Below are positions 1-12,600 of a DNA stretch of 64,000 bases, piece after piece; position 1 is the stretch's first letter; each line of letters opens with the position of its first letter. The DNA is taken from contig NC_088296.1 of NCBI RefSeq assembly GCF_032854445.1, forward strand, positions 3,495,246 to 3,559,245. Reading direction: 5' to 3'. A model generated the notes under the pieces. The model saw only the letters and a list, made by a program, of their open reading frames with translations. It did no database searches and was not told the origin of the DNA. Origin of the DNA: Liolophura sinensis. Its lineage: Eukaryota > Mollusca > Polyplacophora > Chitonida > Chitonidae. Position numbers and translations under genes: made by a program.

Positions 1-1045
1 ACATATACTATCACTGCACAGTACTTCACATCTGTACTTCCCTAGCTGGCTTTAATATACTTCTGCTGGACCCCAAATAATTTGTCTGTCCATAGTCTTA
101 GTCGTTTCAGCTTTCAATTCCAGGCAGGTGTTCCCATTTGTCATCACCAATAAATCCACACAAGCATGAAACTAGTGGAAACTGGATAAATTCAAACTCC
201 AACTGCCGTGTTTTTCAGTACATATTTCTGCCAAGCAGTTTCGTTTTGCCAACTTTCTTGTCAGAAGCCTAACAAATTTTACTATGGACATCGTCTGAGC
301 TGTGAACTAGACGATACCCAATACTGGAAGTTCATGGCCGATTTCTTGGCAGTAGGGTGTATGAAAGATACGAGTTCTCGAGAGTTCCGCGTGAGATCGA
401 TCGTGCATAGGCCTATGTATTAAATGGTTCAATCGACTTACTGAAACTAGTGAAAAGATGACTGTTAACACACTATACTGATTGACAGATGAAGAGGCTT
501 GCCATTATAGCCTAATGCAAATGTCACGTATGGTAAACAAACAAAATTTTGACAGAACATGGGTTAATAATGCAGTTGAATACTAAAACTAAGTAATAGA
601 AATATTTGATTTGAATTTTACAACAACAACATGTTTAATCATTGGGTCAAAGATTTACCACAAAAAGTTTATACATACGTACCTGATGATTTAGGTCGAG
701 ACTGCTTTGAAGCTTTAAGATTCAGCTTGCTACTCATTTTGCCTGTTTCACTTCTCTGACATACACTTAATCAGAATCTTTTCCATAAGAGATGCGCACT
801 TGCAAAATTTTGTTTCAGTCGACGGCCATTTTGTACCATGGCAACGAAGCGAACGAGATCTCGCGCATACATATGGTGCATAACACTCGTACATTTTGTT
901 TTCCGCAACGGTTTGCATCAGCGCACCCAACAGTATTTGTCAGCCTACATCCACGAGGGGAACTGTTCCACGCTGAGATTGGTTGTCGCCAACATCAAAC
1001 CAAAATACACCAAATGTTGCCTTTATGCATCAAACACGTAAACAA
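1..1045. other. Upstream region, no gene recognised
   Basis: AT-rich non-coding sequence. Short open frames at 208-423 and 792-1142 show no recognisable domain, no codon bias and no splice context I can defend. It might contain the missing 5' exon(s) of the downstream PEMT gene, but I could not identify one. Confidence 0.4.
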
Positions 1046-1235
1046 CCAAACCACAACAGTACCACAGAATCACCTCCACGCTGGGGTTGGCCATATTACA
1101 GCCTGTAAAGGTAGTGTACAACCACTTCCACGTGAGGACTGACAATTCCTAACTCTTATGTAAATACCACAGAACCACTTCTACACTGGGGCTGATCATT
1201 TTTATAGCCTATAGATCATTTCTTATATAAATACT

Positions 1236-1386
1236 TTATTTGATTTGATTGGTGTTTTACGCCGTACTCAAGAATATTTCACTTATACGGCGGTGGCCAG
1301 CATTATGGTGGGAGAAAACCGGGCAGAGCCCGGCGGAAACCCACGACCATTCGCAGGTTGCTGTCAGACCTTCCCACTTACGGCCC
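1236..1386 (-). mobile_element. tRNA-derived SINE, 5'-truncated, inserted in minisatellite
   Basis: This is the 3' part of the window's main SINE, read on the minus strand: the tail (TGATTGGTGTTTTACGCCGT on the + strand), then the conserved body, then a break before the tRNA-like head. It is flanked by a 13-bp target-site duplication, TTATATAAATACT at 1223-1235 and TTATACAAATACT at 1387-1399 (one mismatch). The minisatellite continues on both sides, so the SINE landed in an already existing array. Confidence 0.9.
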
Positions 1387-3396
1387 TTATACAAATACTA
1401 GGGAATCACTTCCACGCTGGGATTGGTTCATGTTTATAGCCTAAACATGTACTGTAGGACCACCTCCACTCAGGACTGGCGATTCTTATTTCTTATGCAA
1501 ATACCACATAATCATCTTCACGCTGGGACTGGTCATGTTTATAGCCTAAACATGTACTGTAGGACCACCTCCACCTCAGGACTGGTGATTCTTTCTCATG
1601 TAAATACCACATAATCACCTTCACGCTGGGACTGGTCATGTTTATATCCTAAACATGTACTGTAGGACCACCTCCACCTCAGGACTGGTGATTCTTATTT
1701 CTTATGTAAATACCACATAATCACCTTCACGCTGGGGCTGGTCATGTTTATAGCCTAAACATGTGCTGTAGGACCACCTCCATTCAGGACTGGTGATTCT
1801 TATTTCTTAAATACCACATAATGACCTTCACGAAGGGGACTGGTCATGTTTATAGCCTAAACATGTACTGTAGGCCCACCTCCACCTCAGGATTGGTGAT
1901 TTTTATTTCTTATGTAAATACCACATAATCGACTTCACGCTGGGACTGGTCATGTTTATATCCTAAACATGTACTGTAGGACCACCTCCACTCAGGACTG
2001 GTGATTCTTATTTCTTATGTAAATACCACATAATCATCTTCACGCTGGGACTGGTCATGTTTATATCCTAAACATGTGCTGTAGGACCACCTCCACCTCA
2101 GGACTGGTGATTCTTATTTCTTAAGTAAATACCACATAATCACCTTCACGCTGGGACTGGTCATGTTTATAGCCTAAACATGTGCTGTAGGACCACCGCC
2201 ACCTCAGGACTGGTGATTCTTATTTCTTATGTAAATACCACATAATCATCTTCACGCTGGGACTGGTCATGTTTATATCCTAAACATGTGCTGTAGGACC
2301 ACCTCCACCTCAGGACTGGTGATTCTTTCTTATGTAAATACCACATAATCACCTTCACGCTGGGACTGGTCATGTTTATAGCCTAAACATGTACTGTAGG
2401 ACCACCTCCACCTCAGGACTGGTGATTCTTATTTCTTATGTAAATACCACATAATCACCTTCACGCTGGGACTGGTCATGTTTATATCCTAAACATGTGC
2501 TGTAGGACCACCTCCACCTCAGGACTGGTGATTCTTATTTCTTATGTAAATACCACATAATCATCTTCACTCTGGGACTGGTCATGTTTATATCCTAAAC
2601 ATGTGCTGTAAGACCACCTCCACCTCAGGATTGGTGATTCTTTCTTATGTAAATACCACATAATCACCTTCACGCTGGGACTGGTCATGTTTATATCCTA
2701 AACATGTACTGTAGGACCACCGCCACCTCAGGACTGGTGATTCTTATTTCTTATGTAAATACCACATAATCACCTTCACGCTGGGACTGGTCATGTTTAT
2801 ATCCTAAACATGTACTGTAGGACCACCTCCACCTCAGGACTGGTGATTCTTTCCTATGTAAATACCACATGATCACTTTCACGCTTTGACTGGTTCATGT
2901 TTATAGCCTAAACATGTACTGTAGGACCACCTCCACCTCAGGACTGGTGATTCTTATTTCTTATGTAAATACCACATAATCACCTTCACGCTGGGACTGG
3001 TCATGTTTATATCCTAAACATGTGCTGTAGGACCACCGCCACCTCAGGACTGGTGATTCTTATTTCTTATGTAAATACCACATAATCATCTTCACGCTGG
3101 GACTGGTCATGTTTATATCCTAAACATGTGCTGTAGGACCACCTCCACCTCAGGACTGGTGATTCTTATTTCTTAAGTAAATACCACATAATCATCTTCA
3201 CGCTGGGACTGGTCATGTTTATAGCCTAAACATGTACTGTAGGACCACCGCCACCTCAGGACTGGTGATTCTTTTTTCTCATGTAAATACCACATAATCA
3301 ACTTCACGCTTTGACTGGTTCATGTTTATAGCCTAAACATGTACTGTAGGACCACCTCCACCTCAGGACTGGTGATTCTTATTTCTTATGTAAATA

Positions 3397-3457
3397 GCCG
3401 CCGTCGTATAAGTGAAATATTCTTGAGTACGGCGTAAAACACCAATCAAAAAAAAAA
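3397..3457 (+). mobile_element. Severely truncated SINE tail with poly-A, inserted in minisatellite
   Basis: Only the last ~50 bp of the SINE are present, followed by a run of ten A. The exact 13-bp sequence TCTTATGTAAATA occurs on both sides (3384-3396 and 3458-3470). A normal unit carries it once, so this is a genuine target-site duplication. Orientation is opposite to the copy at 1236-1386. Confidence 0.9.
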
Positions 3458-4048
3458 TCTTATGTAAATACCACATAATCACCTTCACGCTTTGACTGGT
3501 TCATGTTTATATCCTAAACATGTGCTGTAGGACCACCTCCACCTCAGAACTGGTGATTCTTATTTCTTATGTAAATACCACATAATCATCTTCACGCTTT
3601 GACTGGTTCATGTTTATAGCCTAAACATGTGCTGTAGGACCACCTCCATTCAGGACTGGTGATTCTTATTTCTTATGTAAATACAACAGAATCACCTTCA
3701 CGCTGGGACTGGTCATGTTTATAGCCTAAACATGTACTGTAGGACCACCTCCACCTCAGGACTGATGATTCTTATTTCTTATGTAAATACAACAGAATCA
3801 CCTTCACGCTGGGACTGGTCATGTTTATAGCTTATACATGTACTGTAGGACCACCTCCACCTCAGGACTTGTGATTCTTATTTCTTATATAAATACAAAA
3901 TAATCACTTTCACGCTTTGACTGGTTCATGTTTATAGCCTAAACATGTGCTGTAGGACCACCTCCACCTCAGGACTGGTGATTCTTATTTCTCATGTAAA
4001 TACCACATAATCACTTTCACGCTTTGACTGGTTCATGTTTATAGCCTA

Positions 4049-4542
4049 TCCGGCAGATTTCCAACGTGAAGCCCACATCCAGGGTTGGATTAGAATCAAC
4101 ACGAATAACACAATTGTTCAAGCATTAACAGCATCCGATGAAAACCTTTGGGCCCCTTAGCCGTGTGAGAATGTTATATTCTATATACTGATAACCGGTT
4201 ACAGTAGAAATATATTTTTATATTCTAACATCAATTTCAAAATAACGAGTTAATTTGGAGAAATTCTTTGGAAAACATTTTCGGCGTGAATATATGAACA
4301 CAGTATTTTCTTTCCCGCGGTTAGTTTAACTGGCTATATACGGTGTTGCACCTTACACGCCATGTGCGCAAAACCCCATGTATGCGTAGATACTGGAATG
4401 CGTTATATTTAGTGTCACAAGAGCAAATGCATAACTAACTAACTCCTTTACCCACATATAGTGTGTGACACACAGAGTGCAGAGGAAATTTTAACGAAAC
4501 TTATGTAGAAGGAATCTGAATTCATTGCATATTTGTATTTCA
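4049..4542. other. Unique non-coding sequence
   Basis: Between the minisatellite and the next SINE. I see no open frame, tRNA-like head or repeat here. Confidence 0.4.
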
Positions 4543-4722
4543 TTTCATTTGATTGGTGTTTTACGCCGTACTCAAGAGTATTTCACTTATACGAAGGCGG
4601 TCAGCATTATAGCGAGAGGAACCGGGCAGAGCCTGGGGAAACCCACGACGTTTCGAAGGCTGCTGGACGGAGAGGAAGCCATCATGAGCAGAACAAACTC
4701 ACAGCGAATAACAATATTGCCA
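4543..4722 (-). mobile_element. tRNA-derived SINE copy, 5'-truncated
   Basis: Minus-strand copy with the diagnostic tail (TTGATTGGTGTTTTACGCCG region), the CGGGCAGAGCCTGGGG body and part of the GAACTCACAGCGA region. It is diverged and ends before the head. It creates the spurious short frames at 4525-4907. Confidence 0.8.
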
Positions 4723-6580
4723 CGCGAATGATTCCAGGCTCAAGCACAGTAAATGTGTCGTATGATGTTATCCTGTTTCAGATTAAAAACTGCATCTCAA
4801 ATCTGACAAATTTAATGAGGAAAAAAACGAGAAAAAAAAAAAACAAAACCGATGTCCTCTATGGTGAATATTTTTCAACGCAATTTTCAAGCTGCCAAAA
4901 GAGTTGAAATTAGATAAAGGATATATTAAGCTTGTCATAGAGATGAATTCAAATGAAATACCGCCCTTTATATGCTGCTTTATTGTATGACAAATTTAAC
5001 ATAGTGAAAGGATACATAGCAAGGAACTCTAAAACGAAGATTTAAGAGAAATTTTGAGGCGTATTTTGTATCATTTAATAGCACCTGTATTTTCTGCATA
5101 ATTCCGTCAATAGCTCGAAATTTTGGGAAATGACGTCATCGATGAACCTACTTTGAACGCGAGGTCAACTTTTCTGCACTTTCACCGCTTTGTCCACAGG
5201 CATGTCAACTGTATATTTCCATAATTTTGGAGTCCACGGTTAAATTTATCATATTTCTAAGGTTTCTTTATCTCTCAAAAATGGCCACTTGTAACTTAGC
5301 TCCTGTTTAACTACAGTTTTAGTACTTCCAGCAGGTGTACAAATTACGCGCGTCGAGCGTACACCACACAAAATTCGCAATGGGACGTACGCTACCTTCA
5401 GCGCAGAAAACTATAACTGAGGCAATAGGTCAATCCTTAGCATTCACGAAAACAATAATAAAAAACGTTAAATACACCAAAAAACTACATAACACACTTT
5501 ATAATATAAACACTTATCATAAAAAACATAATAATAGTAAAAGCACGAATTGGGGGTGTTTTGGTTTGATGTTAGCGACAACCGGTCCATGCGTGGAGCA
5601 GTCCCAGCGTGGAATTGAACTGATGATGACCCGACTCCAACTTAGAGCAGTTAACGCCAAAGGTACGAGTTAGTTTTTTTTTAATCACGAGTGAAGCAGA
5701 CGACAAAGGCAAGACAAACGCAGAGAGATGGGAAAATGAAGACAAACCTGTTGTGTTGTGGAGACGAGTCATTCATTGATTTTAGCAAGGTAGAAAAGCA
5801 GATGCTTTTGACGACTGCAGGGAATATATTCTTAACACGTCAATCCTTTGGAAATGATTTCCATTTTTTGATCATTGCTGTCTGAAACATTATGCAATTA
5901 GTTCTTAGGTGGATTCACCATCTTCTGATGACTTAAATTGTTCTCTGCGTTTCGACTTTACAACATCATACCATGGTAATGTCGTTGATGCGCCCTGACG
6001 TCGTCGGTTTGCAACACAGTGGTGCAAATCAGTACATTTTAATATTATCTGCTACAGTTACAGTAATGAAACTTACCCAACTTACCAAGACTACTTGTCC
6101 TACCTTACAAACCCTTTAAAATAAATATTTTAGGAACTATCAGAGAGCGACTTATGTTTTGTGGATAATTTTCATTATTGCACATACCCACTGATGTTAA
6201 ATTTTATTTGACTCGCTGTACTTCAAAGCGAAGACGTCACAGCATGAGCAGGGCTCATTTTTTCGACATGAATCCGGGAATTCATTTATAAAAATGTTAA
6301 AAAAAATTTTAAATTAAATGATTAGTAAGATGTGTACCTGTCTGAAGAATTCATTTATTACACATCTGATACAGGTTACATTTTATCATTTACTTGCCTT
6401 GAGAAAAAGAATTCAGGAACAGTTTGAATATACTTCACAGTACAGGAATTCAGATTCACACAGATTCCTAAAAGACCATGTCACAGGAATTTCCCTAATT
6501 TTATTGAAATATGAACCCTGAGTTTTGAGATGTCAGCTTAACTGACCCACTGTGATCTGTTTATCTTCTTTCCACTTCAG
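4723..6580. other. Region upstream of the first recognised PEMT exon, no gene recognised
   Basis: AT-rich sequence. A palindromic CRE-type octamer TGACGTCA lies at 5131-5138. The frame at 5335-5673 (112 codons) has no recognisable family and low-complexity Lys/Asn/Thr composition, so I do not call it. The first exon of PEMT is expected somewhere upstream, here or outside the window, but was not identified. Confidence 0.35.
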
Positions 6581-6673
6581 GTGGAGATTCCTTCTCTGAC
6601 AGCAAATCTGAGTGACCACAATTTATGGATTGCTGTAATCAGCATAATCTTTAATCCTATCTTTTGGAATATT
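6581..6673 (+). CDS. PEMT: PEMT exon (N-terminal membrane segment)
   Basis: Acceptor CACTTCAG/G and donor ATT/GTGAGT; 31 codons, phase 0 in and out. Encodes a hydrophilic start, then a hydrophobic stretch ending NPIFWNI, equivalent to the NPLYWN region of vertebrate PEMT. Confidence 0.88.
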
Positions 6674-9600
6674 GTGAGTAGAAAAAAAAACAGAGCAGTA
6701 GCTCTCCTTCTTTGTATGCTGATAGGCAGAGAGCTACAGTGAGAAAGCTTAGATATGGATCCTTGGAACAAAGTAAAGGACTAACATCTGATACAATCAT
6801 TTGTTTTCTATAAAGTTACAGTATGTCTTGTGATAGCTTTCAAGGTCATGTTAATCGCCAAAGCTTCCATGTACTGCTGATATTTCTACTCCACATGAGG
6901 TACCCTTCTCTCTAACTGAAAACAGCCATGTTGTTATACAGCCTTATTTTGGATTGGGCTAGAGGTGCCCAATAATTTTTAAACAGCTGTGTGACATCAG
7001 TCGCAAATCCACAGTAATAATAAAGTTACAATGTTTGTTAACATGGCAGTTTTTTCATGTACCAAAACAGTTGGACCCTGTCAAAATACTATTTCCAGAA
7101 AATAGTCTTGACTATGGCACAGTAGTTAACCCCATTGAGTCAAACAAGACTGCGCAATCCGTTCCATTAAAAATCTACTCCAGTGTGAAGACATTTGTGT
7201 CTTGAAAGCAAGGCCCTTGTACATTTCGGAGCATAAGGCAGAAACAAAAATTTACAGTATATAGTAAATGACGTAAAATTCGACCATGACTACATTGCAC
7301 ATTTTAGCCGATTCTGGTAGTTCTGTTGATTTTAGAAAGGTGTTTTGAGGTTTGTTTGAAAGATAGGATCATGTCATGCTGGAGAAATATGGGTTTCAGC
7401 ACCAAAAGCAATAATTTGTGACATTTATTGACCACAAAAAAATGCACTTTTGAGAGCGAACTCGTAAAACTCCTTCCTGCCTCTATCAAGATAGTCCAAA
7501 GCTTTAGACTCATTTATTCTTTCTTTTATTGCGTCACAACTAGCCGTGTATGTGTGCTCATAAAACATATGAAGTGCACACGCACTCAAACATCAAAGAA
7601 GAAAATGATGCATTTTACTGTCATTTGGAACCTCTGTACCTCATCCTTGAGTCTCTTATTGCTTACATACTTTACGTTATATCTGCCTGATTCAACGTCC
7701 TATAAGGAGTATTATCTTGTCGCACGAGGAAAATTATGCAGTAACTGCGGAAGGTGTTGTTTTTTAAGGCTCTTCAGTTATACGGGTTGAATAGTGTTAT
7801 TCATCGTAGATCCTTGTAGGCAGTGGTGTTAGCTCTGTTCCATAGGATTTCCGTCATATCATTTTAATATTTCTGCCTGGTTTCACTTGGGACTGGAGCA
7901 GTAAATCAATCACTAGCTTGCCTGTGCATAGTTCAGGAAGTAGCCTATGTCGTACCCTGAGCATCAGTGTCGGCTGCTTACAAAAGGGAAGGCAGTGTTA
8001 AACAAAATGTTTGGGGTGGTATCTTAAAAAGTACTACAGGTATTGAGATTAGAATTTACCCAGATGTAGGGCACAACAATATTCCATCGTTGATTTGGTG
8101 GACATATTAAAAGCTGTAAATTACCAAATTCCTGAGTCAGTGTATTGTGTGTAAGAATCAAAGTGTTAGGAATGGTATCTCAAGAAGTACAGCAGGTATC
8201 GACCTGAAGTTTTACAGGCATACAAAGCACATTGACACAAGGATGATGTTCCATCATTCATGGTCTCTGAGCATATTAAGTACCGTAAATTACCAAATTC
8301 GCGATTTCAGTTCTTTATGTATTGTGCTGTGTTCGTGTTTCCCCTAAAGGCGAGACCTTTGACAATCTCACTGTTGACAGGTAGCCAGATCTGAGTACAA
8401 AACTCACCGTCTGACATCTTTCTTTGGCTCTCCATACAGAGGCTGTGTAGTTTTAGCCAGCACAATAATAGTGCTAGGGATCTTCAGGGATTGGAGGTAA
8501 GAATGGTAAGAATGGTGGGTAGGTAGATGATCTTCGCCTGTCAAGGATGTCACAGTCCACAAACTTACTTGTAGTTTTCAGGGTATCAAAGCTAATTTTT
8601 GAAAACAAAAGTTATTTGACCTTTTGGACAACGTTGCAAATTTGCACCTTTTTTTTTGTTTGTTCTTTGATAAGGATTTATTGGGACACAGTGGGCAGGC
8701 GGCATGTCTGTTTATCCTGTGAAGTGGCACTAGTGTGAAGCTGGACTTTAAGCCATTGTTACGTCAATGTTTACACTATTACAATGTATCAGTTTCTGTT
8801 GTAATGTTGTTCTGTGTTTTATGCGACATTATGTAATGACCCAAAAGCCTCTCACCAATGCGGTTGCTGTGAGTTCAAGTCCAGCTCATGCTGGCTTCCT
8901 ATCCGGCTGTACGTGTGAAGGTCTTTCAGCATCCTGGGGATGGTCGTGGGTTTCCCCCGGGCTCTGCCCGGTTTCCTCCCACCATAATGCTGGCCGCCGT
9001 CGTATAAGTGAAATATTCTTGAGTACGGCGTAAAACACCAATCAAATAAATAAATAAATTTATGTGACATTATCATGATGAGCTGGGAAGGGGACATTTG
9101 ACGTCAATAAAATGACGCCAAGGTGCTGTTGCCAGGCGTTTGGCAGGTCCCAAAATCAGAATATGTAACCCTTTGACTCAAGCTTCCATTTTATCAAGTA
9201 TATGTTACAAATCAAACAAGTATAAGCGACAAGTCAAACAAGTACATGTGACAAATCAAACAAGTACATGTGACAAATCAAACAAGTACATGTGATAAAT
9301 CAAACAAGTATATGTGATAAATCAAACTTTAGTGAGGGTAAATTAAAAGTTTTCCATACAGTAATCATTAGAGGTTCATCTATTATCAAAATGCCGTGAA
9401 TATCCTCAATTTATTTATTTTATTTACGTGACTTTGATTCATCTTTAAGGGTGTGTAATCATCAGTGAAGATATGAGATATACAAAATGTCTTGTTAAAG
9501 GCGAAAAAAAGAGAAGAACCATGGAAAAAATGTATCTGAGAATACACTTTTTAAGGATTTCTTGTTCACACAGAAAGAGTGCAGATAAATGTTCAAATTG

Positions 9601-12600
9601 TAAGGTGGGCTTTAGAGACCGTATTTAGGTACTCTTTCATCCTGATCTTAACCTTGGTGAAATCTATTCCTGTAATATTATATGAATTTGTCAGCTGTAA
9701 AACCAGCTATGATAAATATTTAAAAATTAGAGCATATCTTTTTTAAAAAAAGTTTTCAGTGGTCTTTCTGGTGATGCCTGCTTCATTTTTAAGTCCGTTG
9801 TGAATTGATTGGGGATATATCGTAGTTTTATACCTGTCCACAGGTGGGTTTGTCATTGTGTTAGTTTTACACATGTCCACAGGTGGGTTTGTCCGTGTGT
9901 TAGTTTGTGTGTGGCGTAATATTTATAGGGAGATATCTCAAGCAAAAATAACTCAAAATTTGATACACACTTTGAGGGTATTCATTATCTTTTTGAGCAG
10001 AATGCTACCTGGGAAAAGTAGTCAGCTACCTGACAGAGAATTAAATGAAGTAAAATAGGAGTACTGATGTCAAACTACATGTAGATCGCTACCTGCTCTA
10101 TTTTCGACTGAAGTAGCCGGCTGCAGGTAGTGGGTAATTGGACTTTTGCGTCGGTGTTGTCAGGATCTAATATATCCTAGATCAACACCGCTTTATTTGT
10201 TTATTTATTTTTTATTTATTTATTTTTATTTTTGTCGCATTGTTCTACAGATTTTTGGCCACTGAACTTGGAGAGGAGCATGATCCACACTCATGAGCTT
10301 ATTTTCTAACACCTAACGCAACATTTACATGTATTATATTTCTTTAAAATAACTCAACCCTCAAACGGTAAACCAACAAGCTACATATCACCACATGTGA
10401 CTCCCGTTTCAGGTTCCACCTTGCCTTACAGAGCCAGCCCCGCTGGTTTCTCCTGCAGCAGACCGGTTTTCTATGGCTGGGCTATTTCCTCATTCTAACA
10501 GGAACCATCTTGGTATTTACAAGCTTCTGGGCCATGGGCTTTTACGCTACTTTTCTGGGTGAGTCCCTGTATGTGGTGTTTGTCTCACCGACTTGGCTGC
10601 GTGTTTCTAGTGGAAATGTCTCTTTATACTGTAATTATTCAACCTTTTTGCAGGATTGCAAGGCGTTCATTCAAGCATATTATTTTTGAGGGCAGTATTC
10701 TGTACAGACTGTTAAAATTATATTGGTTTCATAAAGCTCTCATTTAAGGTGGTTCTTTTCAATCATCTTTGTTGCCACGATATGGCTGAAATATTGCCGA
10801 TGTGGCGTTAAGCCATAATCATTCATTCATTCAATCATCTTTGCACTGACCCTAATGTCATTTATAGCTAATTACATTATTGACATTGAAAGCCATGTTC
10901 AGGTAGATGTTAGGGGTGGTATCTTGAAAAGTACTGTAGGTATTAAGCTCTGGTTTCCATACTTACATGCAGGAAACATAGTAACACAAGAGTTACCATA
11001 GTTACCATGTGTGTTACCATTGTTACCATAAACACCAAATCCATGACCTTCATGTCTCCTTTGTGTATAAGAACTCACAGTGAGGTAAATGTTGAAAAAC
11101 TGGCTTTGCGATCACAGAGCGATCTTAGACTTAAGTCAAAATTTCAGGTCACTTTAAAATTGTTATTTTTAATGTAACAAGGTCAGAATTTTGCTTTACA
11201 GGACATAACATGGGTAAGTCATACTAAAACTAATTTCAGCTAAAATAACAGAAAGGAACAGATCAAATTGAATGATTGAAATTTTGACTTAAGTCTAAGA
11301 TTGCTTCATGATCCAGGTGCCTGGTACTGTATGTATTCAGTGTAAGTTTTGCGTTCATGTGTAACATAAAGGTGAATTTTTTTTGTAGCCTTGCTACCAA
11401 GTCTAATTTTGGTTATGTTTCACATGAATAATTGTCTTGCTGATGGTTTCAGGGGATTACTTTGGCCTTCTGCTGGATGACAGGATCACAAGCTTTCCTT
11501 TTAACATCATAGACAATCCCATGTACTGGGGATCAACACTGAACTTCTTAGGAACTGCCTTGATGTAAGTCTTTAACATCGTCGTCACTGGGTAAGCTGT
11601 TTTAAGCGTCAGCCTCCTTTTCAGCCACCCACATTATTGGGGGTACACGCTAGTGACCTAGTGGGACACCTCTTGAAGTCGTTCGGATTATTAGGGGTAC
11701 ACGCTAATATCCTAGCGAGACACCTCTTGAAGTCGTTCAGATTATTAGTGGTACACGCTAATATCCTAGCAAGACACCCCTTGAAATCGTTCGGATTATT
11801 AGAGGTACACACTAATATCCTAGTGAGAGACCTGTTAAAGTCTTTCGGATTATTAGAGGTACACGCTAATATGCTAGCGAGACACCTCTTGAAGTCGTTC
11901 AGATTATTAGGGGTACACACTAATATCCTAGTGAGAGACCTCTTGAAGTTGTTTGGATTATTAGGGGTACACGCTAATATCTTAGCGAGACACCTCTTGA
12001 AGTCGTTTAGATTATTAGGGGTACACACTAATATCCTAGTGAGAGACCTCTTGAAGTCGTTCGGATTATTAATGGTACACGCTAATATCCTAGTGAGAGA
12101 CCTGTTGAAGTCGTTTAGATTATTAGGGGTACACACTAATATCCTAGCGAGACACCGGTTGAAGTCGTTCGGATTATTAGGGGTACACGCTAATATCCTA
12201 GTGAGAGACCTCTTGAGGTCGTTTGGATTATTAGGGGTACACGCTAATATCCTAGCGAGACACCTCTTGAAGTCGTTCAGATTATTAGGGGTACACACTA
12301 ATATCCTAGTGAGAGACTTCTTGAAATCGTTTGGATTATTAGGGGTACACGCTAATATCCTAGCGAGACACCTGTTGAAGTCGTTCGGATTATTAGGGAT
12401 ATGCACTAATATCCTAGCGAGAGACCTGTTGAAGTCATTCAGATTATTAGTGGTACACGCTAATATCCTAGCAAGACACCCCTTGAAATCGTTCAGATTA
12501 TTAGCGGTACACACTAATATCCTGGCGAGACACCCCTTGAAATCGTTCGGATTATTAGGGGTACACACTAATATCCTAGTAAGACACCTCTTGAAGTCAT

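Larger units (their letters stand above)
1046..4048. repeat. Minisatellite with ~105-bp dimeric unit (about 26 copies)
   Basis: A long array with period 103-107 bp, measured between successive CATGTTTATA motifs (for example near 1429, 1534, 1637 and 1743). Each unit has two related halves of about 52 bp. Both halves begin with TAC, carry CACCT, then GGACTGGT followed by AT and TTAT. The array therefore began as a ~52-bp repeat that became a dimer and was then amplified. It is interrupted by two SINE pieces (1236-1386 and 3397-3457). The first two units (1046-1235) are the most diverged, and the array stops abruptly at about 4048. It is not coding. Confidence 0.95.
6674..10412 (+). other. PEMT intron region, expected exon not located
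   Basis: The flanking exons leave phase 0 here and phase 1 at 10413, so an exon of 3n+1 length is needed. In other animals it encodes the ARxE...GCY...LG segment. I scanned this interval and found no convincing match. It carries a SINE (8833-9058), two related dispersed repeats (about 7990-8330), a 22-bp minisatellite (9193-9328) and further AT-rich sequence. Confidence 0.6.
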
